Shown piece by piece: positions 48,705 to 53,371 of a stretch of 53,371 nucleotides of DNA. The notes under the pieces are model-generated. The model searched no databases and was not told the DNA's origin. It saw only the letters and a list, made by a program, of their open reading frames with translations. The stretch comes from DASZGI01 sp035938995 (GTDB lineage: Bacteria; Actinomycetota; Actinomycetes; Streptomycetales; Catenulisporaceae). The translations under genes were made by a program, and so were the position numbers. The DNA lies in the NCBI RefSeq assembly GCF_035938995.1, contig NZ_DASZGI010000053.1:1-53371 (forward strand). The letters are read 5' to 3'. Each line of letters starts with the position of its first letter. The stretch's first letter is position 1.

Positions 48705-51416
48705 ATGCAACCCCTCAGAAGAAGGATGTCGGGGCGAGCCATACGCGCCCTGATGCTGACCGTGGGCTTCCTCACGGTGGCGGCGACCGCGGTCGCCGTC
48801 GCCGCACCGAGGACGAGCACCACGGCCTCCCCCGCGAGCACCAGCCCGGCGTGGACCGGGACGTTCGACAACTTCCACACGTCCAGCTGGGACTCGAACT
48901 GGGGTCTCACCTCGGACACCCAGCAGTGCAACGGCGCCTCCGGCAGCTTCACCTGCAACTGGGGCTACGGAAACATGACGCCCATCTCCGACCCGACCAC
49001 ACCCGGCGGAGGCCAAGCGCTCCACGTCGTGTATCCGGCGCCGAGCGGTCCGCCCAGCTGTGGGTGCGGTCTCGGCGGCGGCCAGATGTACCAGGACCTG
49101 ACCACCAACGGGCAGACGGCGCTGGCCAACAGCCCGACGCTGGACCTGAAGTACTACTACAAGTTCCCGGTCGGCTTCGATTTCGGTAAGAAGACGGCGG
49201 GGAAGATGCCCGGTCTCTGGGGCGGTGGCGTGCCCGGCTGTGAAAGCGGCGGGCAGCACTGCGCCCAAGGCTGGTCCACCCGCTATATGTGGCGCGGCGG
49301 CTCCAGCAGCGCCCCGAACGGAGAGGTGTACTTCTACACCGCATCCGGCTCCGGGTTCGGCGCTGACCTCTGCCTAGGCAACTGGACCTTCCCTGCCGAC
49401 GGCAACTGGCACTCGATCGAGCAATTGGTGAACATCACCACCGGTTCGATCACCGTCTGGAGCGACGGCAAGAACGTCTGCCAACAGACAGAGCCGATGC
49501 CCGGCGCCAACTCCGGGGTGTTCTTCTCCACCTTCCACGGCGGCCACGACACCTCCTGGAGCCCGAGCAAGACCACCACCGACGAGTTCGCGGACTTCAC
49601 CCTGTCCACCGCCGGACCGCAGACCCCCGGCTCGCCGTCGTCCTCGCCGTCCACGTCTCCGTCGAACTCGCCGTCGTCGTCCCCGTCGACGTCTCCCTCG
49701 AGCTCACCCTCGTCCTCCCCGTCCACGTCCCCGTCGAGCTCCCCGAGCAGCAGTCCCTCCAGCTGCCCGTCCGCGTCGCCGAGCGGATCCCCCACCGGTG
49801 CCGCCAGCCTCTCGGCAACGGTCACGAAGATCAAGGACTGGGGGAGCGGATACACCGATCAGGTCACCGTCGCGAACAATTCGGGAAGCGATGTCTCCGG
49901 CTGGCAGGTCGATCTCGACCTCGACTCGTCGATGAACATCGAGAGCTTCCTGAACGCCAACCTGACCAGTACCGGGAACCACGAGACCTTCACCAACACC
50001 TCCTCCAACGGCACGATCGCCAACGGCTCCAGCACGAGCTTCACCTTCTCGGGTGACTATGCGAGCCACTACATCGCGCCGACCAACGTGACCGCGACCG
50101 GTTCCGGAGGCAACCCACCGCCGCCGTCACCGTCTCCGTGCCCGACCTCGAGCGCGTCGTCGAGCCCGTCTTCGAGCCCGTCCACCAGCCCGTCTTCGAG
50201 CCCTTCGACGAGCCCGTCAACCTCGCCGTCGTCGAGCCCGTCGACCTCGCCGAGCCCGTCGCCGTCCGGCAGCACCGGACCGGGCCAGTTCCAGCAGTCG
50301 CTGATCGACAGCTCCGTGGCCGCGCCGCTGTTCGCCTGGGCGGCCCCGACCTCGGCGGTGCCGCGGCCGGGGACCGGTCCGGTCAACATCGGTGAGGCCA
50401 AGGTCCTCTACTACCTGGCCCTGGTCGACAAGGTCCAGCCGGGCACGCTCTCCTCCGGCGGCACCTCGGTGGACAGCGCGCTGCTCGCCCAGGTCCGCAA
50501 CATGATCGCCGGCGGCAACGAACCCGACTCTGACGGCGGTCTGGAGATGTGGGGCCAGGCCCCGGTCGCCCAGGCCCTGCTGCTGCTCAAGAACGGTCCC
50601 GCGTGGACCGAGCTGAGCTCCACCGAGCAGAACAAGGTCAACCTGCTCGAGGCGGCCATGGGCTACGGCAGCAACTACACCTACAACGATGCGAACAACT
50701 TCTCCTCCGGCATCTGCGGCTTCGGCAACTTCAGCAAGGGCAACAACCCCAACTACCGGGACGGCGGCGTCGACACCGAGATCGCGGCGATCCAGTACTT
50801 CGGAGCGTCCACCTGGGACTCGATGCTGACCTCGTTCAACGACTCCACCGTCGCCTCCCAGCTGAACGCGGCGGGTCTGACCAACTCGGGCGGCTGCTTC
50901 ACCACGGTCGGCTCGGGAGGGAACTCGGCGATCGCTCGGGCGTTCGTCTACTCGGGCCATCACTCCAGTGACCTGATGGGGATCTGGAGCACGATCGCCG
51001 GCGCCACCTTCGACCAGACTGCGAAGAGCGTCGTCAGCCCGGCGCACATCGCGGACAACAGCACCAGCCCGTACGACGGGCAGTGCTGCATGGGTCACGA
51101 GTTCAACTCGACCGACTCCAGCGGCCTGCGCAGCTCCGCGCTGTACACGTTCGAAGGCTGGATGAACGTCACCGGCAGCCGGGTGACCATGATGCTCCTC
51201 GGCAACTTCAACCTCTCCAACGCCAGCGAGTCGGCCTACCACATCGGCACGCTGGACCTGAAGTACAAGCTGGACCACGGCTACATCAGCCAGGCCCTGA
51301 ACCAGAACCTGCTTCTGGTCGACGACCACGGCAACCCGTCCACGGACGGCCCGAACGTCAAGGGCTTCCTCTACGACTGGGACGCCTACACCGTCTCGGG
51401 CGGACCGCAGAGCTGA
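48705..51416 (+). CDS. secreted multidomain polyuronate lyase candidate (PL14-like + CBM2-like + C-terminal lyase-like)
   Basis: About 903 residues from ATG 48705 (ATGs 48675 and 48726 also in frame). A signal peptide (IRALMLTVGFLTVAATAVAVAAP) leads to a PL14-like jelly roll (~45-300) with KMPGLWGGGVPGCESGGQHC, WSTRYMWRGG, EVYFYTA and FSTFHGGHDTSW. A Ser/Pro/Thr linker follows, then a CBM2-like module (ATVTKIKDWGSGYTDQVTV to YIAPTNVTATG), a second such linker, and a C-terminal ~380-residue domain (GEAKVLYYLALVDKVQPGTL onward) with an alpha/alpha-barrel feel, perhaps PL38-like. PL14 enzymes cleave alginate or glucuronan. Context with uronate catabolism supports a polyuronate substrate. Confidence 0.75.
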   Translation: MQPLRRRMSGRAIRALMLTVGFLTVAATAVAVAAPRTSTTASPASTSPAWTGTFDNFHTSSWDSNWGLTSDTQQCNGASGSFTCNWGYGNMTPISDPTTPGGGQALHVVYPAPSGPPSCGCGLGGGQMYQDLTTNGQTALANSPTLDLKYYYKFPVGFDFGKKTAGKMPGLWGGGVPGCESGGQHCAQGWSTRYMWRGGSSSAPNGEVYFYTASGSGFGADLCLGNWTFPADGNWHSIEQLVNITTGSITVWSDGKNVCQQTEPMPGANSGVFFSTFHGGHDTSWSPSKTTTDEFADFTLSTAGPQTPGSPSSSPSTSPSNSPSSSPSTSPSSSPSSSPSTSPSSSPSSSPSSCPSASPSGSPTGAASLSATVTKIKDWGSGYTDQVTVANNSGSDVSGWQVDLDLDSSMNIESFLNANLTSTGNHETFTNTSSNGTIANGSSTSFTFSGDYASHYIAPTNVTATGSGGNPPPPSPSPCPTSSASSSPSSSPSTSPSSSPSTSPSTSPSSSPSTSPSPSPSGSTGPGQFQQSLIDSSVAAPLFAWAAPTSAVPRPGTGPVNIGEAKVLYYLALVDKVQPGTLSSGGTSVDSALLAQVRNMIAGGNEPDSDGGLEMWGQAPVAQALLLLKNGPAWTELSSTEQNKVNLLEAAMGYGSNYTYNDANNFSSGICGFGNFSKGNNPNYRDGGVDTEIAAIQYFGASTWDSMLTSFNDSTVASQLNAAGLTNSGGCFTTVGSGGNSAIARAFVYSGHHSSDLMGIWSTIAGATFDQTAKSVVSPAHIADNSTSPYDGQCCMGHEFNSTDSSGLRSSALYTFEGWMNVTGSRVTMMLLGNFNLSNASESAYHIGTLDLKYKLDHGYISQALNQNLLLVDDHGNPSTDGPNVKGFLYDWDAYTVSGGPQS

Positions 51417-51449
51417 TGACCCGAACGCACTGAGTCCAGAGAAAAACGA

Positions 51450-51484
51450 CCCGGGTGAGGGGGCCGCACTCCCCCTCGCCCGGG
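51450..51484. terminator. hairpin terminator after the lyase gene
   Basis: A 14-bp stem (51450-51463 with 51471-51484, one G-T wobble) and a 7-nt loop, 34 bp past the stop codon, followed by a pyrimidine-rich tail. Clear intrinsic terminator candidate. Confidence 0.8.
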
Positions 51485-51540
51485 TGCTTCTCGCTCCATC
51501 CTCCCTCACCCGAAATCCGTCGAAAGGCAGGAACCGCACC

Positions 51541-52200
51541 ATGCGCACGCGCGACCGCAGGCGGGCCGCCCCCTCCCCTGCCAGGAAGCTCTCGCCGAGC
51601 AAGACCGCGCTGATCGTCGGTGTTCCCCTCGTCGCGGCGGTCGGCGTCGTCATCGCCCTCGGCGCACACTCCGGCGTCGGCACCCAGTCCGGAAACAACG
51701 GCGGCACCGCGAACGCGGCCGCCCAGGCGCCGGTGCCGCCGGTCGGCGACATCAGCTGCGACACCGCGAAGCACGGCGACGTCCCGATCACCGTCCACTT
51801 GTCGATCCTGGTGAACGGCATAAGCAGCCCCGTGCCGGCGACCGTCGGCGTCGTTCAGCCGCAGACCCGGCCCGCAGTCAAGGGCACCGGCGAAGAAGTT
51901 GTCTCGGCGCGGTGCTACTACTGGCTGCACACCGGGGCGGCCGACGGTGTCGTGCACGTCGCCGCACCGACCGCGCAGCACCGGCCCTTCGTCCTCGGCG
52001 ACTTCTTCGACGTGTGGCACCAGCCGCTGGGCACCGCCGCCGTGGGCACCGACGAGGGCACGGTGACCAGCTACGTGGACGGCAAGCAGTACTCCGGCAA
52101 CCCGCGCTCCATCCCGCTCACCGACCACGCGGTCATCCAGCTCGACGTCGGCCAGAACGTGGCTCCCGCGGCCTACAGCTTCGCGCCCTACGACAACTAG
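51541..52200 (+). CDS. membrane-anchored or secreted conserved-type hypothetical protein
   Basis: A 219-residue protein: basic N terminus, one hydrophobic helix (TALIVGVPLVAAVGVVIALG, ~22-41), a Gly/Asn/Ala spacer, then an exported domain starting VPPVGDISCDTAKHGD. Two Cys (ISCDT and ARCYYWLH) may form a disulfide. The segment RCYYWLHTGAADGVVHVAAP and FVLGDFFDVWHQPLG recall a recurrent actinomycete exported family of unknown function. ATG 51541 follows a GGCAGGA-type site. It is separated from the lyase gene by a terminator, so separately transcribed. Confidence 0.7.
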   Translation: MRTRDRRRAAPSPARKLSPSKTALIVGVPLVAAVGVVIALGAHSGVGTQSGNNGGTANAAAQAPVPPVGDISCDTAKHGDVPITVHLSILVNGISSPVPATVGVVQPQTRPAVKGTGEEVVSARCYYWLHTGAADGVVHVAAPTAQHRPFVLGDFFDVWHQPLGTAAVGTDEGTVTSYVDGKQYSGNPRSIPLTDHAVIQLDVGQNVAPAAYSFAPYDN

Positions 52201-52209
52201 GCGCGAGGA

Positions 52210-52425
52210 CTAAGGGGCGGGCGTGCGCACCTCGAGGTCGGAGAGCATCTGCCGGGTCGCGTCGGCGACTGCGTCCACGGCGCGTTCGAAGGCCTCGCGG
52301 TTGCGTGCGGAGGGTGCCCGGAATCCCGAGATCTTGCGCACATACTGCAAGGCCGCGGCCTTGATGTCGTCCTCGCCGACTTCCGGCGTCATGGGCGCGC
52401 GGAGCGTCTTGATACTTCTGCACAT
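52210..52425 (-). CDS. DUF2277 family protein
   Basis: A 71-residue soluble protein. It begins MCRSIKTLRAPMTPEVGEDD and contains ALQYVRKISGFRAPS, the DUF2277 hallmarks. The family is small, helical and of unknown function. Its 3' end lies 9 bp from the convergent exported-protein gene. Confidence 0.85.
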   Translation of the reverse strand: MCRSIKTLRAPMTPEVGEDDIKAAALQYVRKISGFRAPSARNREAFERAVDAVADATRQMLSDLEVRTPAP

Positions 52426-52562
52426 GTATCCAGTGTGTACGAAAGGGCTGACGCTGGTCCCCTAACGGACGACCGCACGCTAGGGTCGGTGCTCATGCGG
52501 TCGTCCGGGATGACCGGCCGCCGCACGAGTAAGGACGCGAGGCGACTGCGGAGGCCCGGACT

Positions 52563-53371
52563 ATGGCACGACGACCCGGCATTCCGGTGCCCTCCCCTAG
52601 GGCCTCCGTGCTCTCGATCGTCGTGTCCGCCGGATTGACGACTGCGCTGGCCGGATGTGGAGCGAGCGGGTCTCCCGCAGCCACCGCGCAAGCCCCGGCT
52701 GCCGCAGGCGCGGTCGGTCAGGCGTCTTCACCTTCCGCTCCCGCAAGCGCCACGACCGCGAGCCCTCAGACCAGCGCTAGCGCGTCGGCCAAAGCCGCCT
52801 CGCCCAGCGCCGCCGGATCGTCCGGTCCGGCAGCCGACGGGCTGGCCGGCAAGGTCGTGGCGATCGACCCGGGCCACAACGGCGGGAACGCGGCGAATCC
52901 CTCGATCGTCAACGCGCTGGTCCCGATGGGTTTTGGCCAGTACAAGGCGTGCGACACGACGGGCACTGCGGCCCCGGACGGCTACACCGAGCACGCTTTC
53001 AACTTCGACGTGGCCGAGCGCCTCGACGCGCTGCTGACCGCACGCGGGGTCAAGGTCGTCCTCACCCGCCCCAACGACACCGGCGTCGGACCGTGCGTGA
53101 ACATCCGGGCGGCCATCGGCAACAACGCGCACGCCGACGCGGCGATCTCGATCCACGCCGACGGGTACGCCAGCAGCGGCCACGGCTTCCAGATCATCGA
53201 GGCCTCAGCCTCGGTGGGCGGCAGAGCGAACGACGCCGCGTCGAACCAGCTCAGCCAGGCCCTGCACACGACGATGCTCGCCGAGTCCGGATTCACCCCG
53301 GCGACCTACATCGGCGACGACGGATACGAGTCGCGGAACGACCTGGCCGGGCTGAACCTCTCCACGGTGCC
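52563..53371 (+). CDS. N-acetylmuramoyl-L-alanine amidase (Ami1/Rv3717-like), 3' end cut by window
   Basis: 269 codons are visible. The signal has a lipobox ALAGC (Cys32), then an Ala/Ser-rich linker to ~95. The Amidase_3 domain begins GKVVAIDPGHNGGNAANP with the first zinc His, followed by Glu in GYTEHAFNFDVAERL and the second His in ISIHADGYASSGHGFQ. It cleaves the amide between MurNAc and L-Ala, remodelling the cell wall. ATG 52563 has GGAGG with 8-base spacing. Truncated only because the sequence ends. Confidence 0.9.
   Translation, partial: MARRPGIPVPSPRASVLSIVVSAGLTTALAGCGASGSPAATAQAPAAAGAVGQASSPSAPASATTASPQTSASASAKAASPSAAGSSGPAADGLAGKVVAIDPGHNGGNAANPSIVNALVPMGFGQYKACDTTGTAAPDGYTEHAFNFDVAERLDALLTARGVKVVLTRPNDTGVGPCVNIRAAIGNNAHADAAISIHADGYASSGHGFQIIEASASVGGRANDAASNQLSQALHTTMLAESGFTPATYIGDDGYESRNDLAGLNLSTV

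Overview
The window is very GC-rich (roughly 70%), uses many GTG starts plus some TTG starts, and carries families typical of filamentous actinomycetes: SCO6880-type secretion genes, LytR-CpsA-Psr protein, SpoIIE/HATPase fusion, DUF2277, DUF6629 and a MalFG-type sugar importer without its own ATPase. I read it as chromosome of a Streptomyces- or Catenulispora-like soil actinomycete; the genus cannot be fixed from sequence alone. I see no tRNA, rRNA, CRISPR array, transposase or integrase.

Region 1 (1-7154) is a type IV secretion/conjugation-like module. On the minus strand run a VirB2-like small membrane protein, a TcpC/VirB8-like protein, a VirB6/TrbL-like multi-spanning protein, an SCO6880-family protein and a VirB4-type ATPase, tightly packed or overlapping. 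On the plus strand lies a two-domain peptidoglycan hydrolase (lytic transglycosylase + NlpC/P60). The ATPase continues an apparent split VirB4. No relaxase or coupling protein is inside the window.

Region 2 (7197-14863) holds an atypical SDR, two lipoproteins, a 77-residue orphan protein, a PhoU-like/Pit phosphate pair and a PAS-SpoIIE-HATPase phosphatase. Region 3 (15232-20013) is one giant protein: membrane anchor, P-loop NTPase and 35 uninterrupted 32-residue TPR-like units. Region 4 (20255-31927) carries a compact Liv-type ABC system (fused LivH-LivM permease, one ATPase, convergent binding protein), a flavin disulfide reductase, DUF6629, GNAT, ChrA, and a two-gene NitT/TauT-type ABC system. 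Region 5 (32127-37048) has an LCP cell-wall ligase and an ArsR-MgtA operon.

Region 6 (37109-48704) is a complete oxidative hexuronate pathway. Uronate dehydrogenase makes aldarate, glucarate dehydratase (GudD) makes 5-keto-4-deoxyglucarate, KdgD makes 2,5-dioxovalerate, and the semialdehyde dehydrogenase makes 2-oxoglutarate. It comes with an IclR regulator, a sugar ABC importer and an unrecognised TIM-barrel-like protein translationally coupled to kdgD. Next to it (48705-51416) is a secreted two-catalytic-domain polyuronate-lyase candidate with a CBM2-like module, so the locus probably degrades an extracellular polyuronate and oxidises the uronic acids. Region 7 (51541-53371) holds a secreted conserved protein, DUF2277 and a truncated Ami1-like amidase.

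A recurring oddity is short (15-17 bp) decayed tandem repeats at four places, three of them in the uronate locus. Some share a CACTG/CACCG-GTTTCA core. One array has been turned into coding sequence at the N terminus of the barrel protein.
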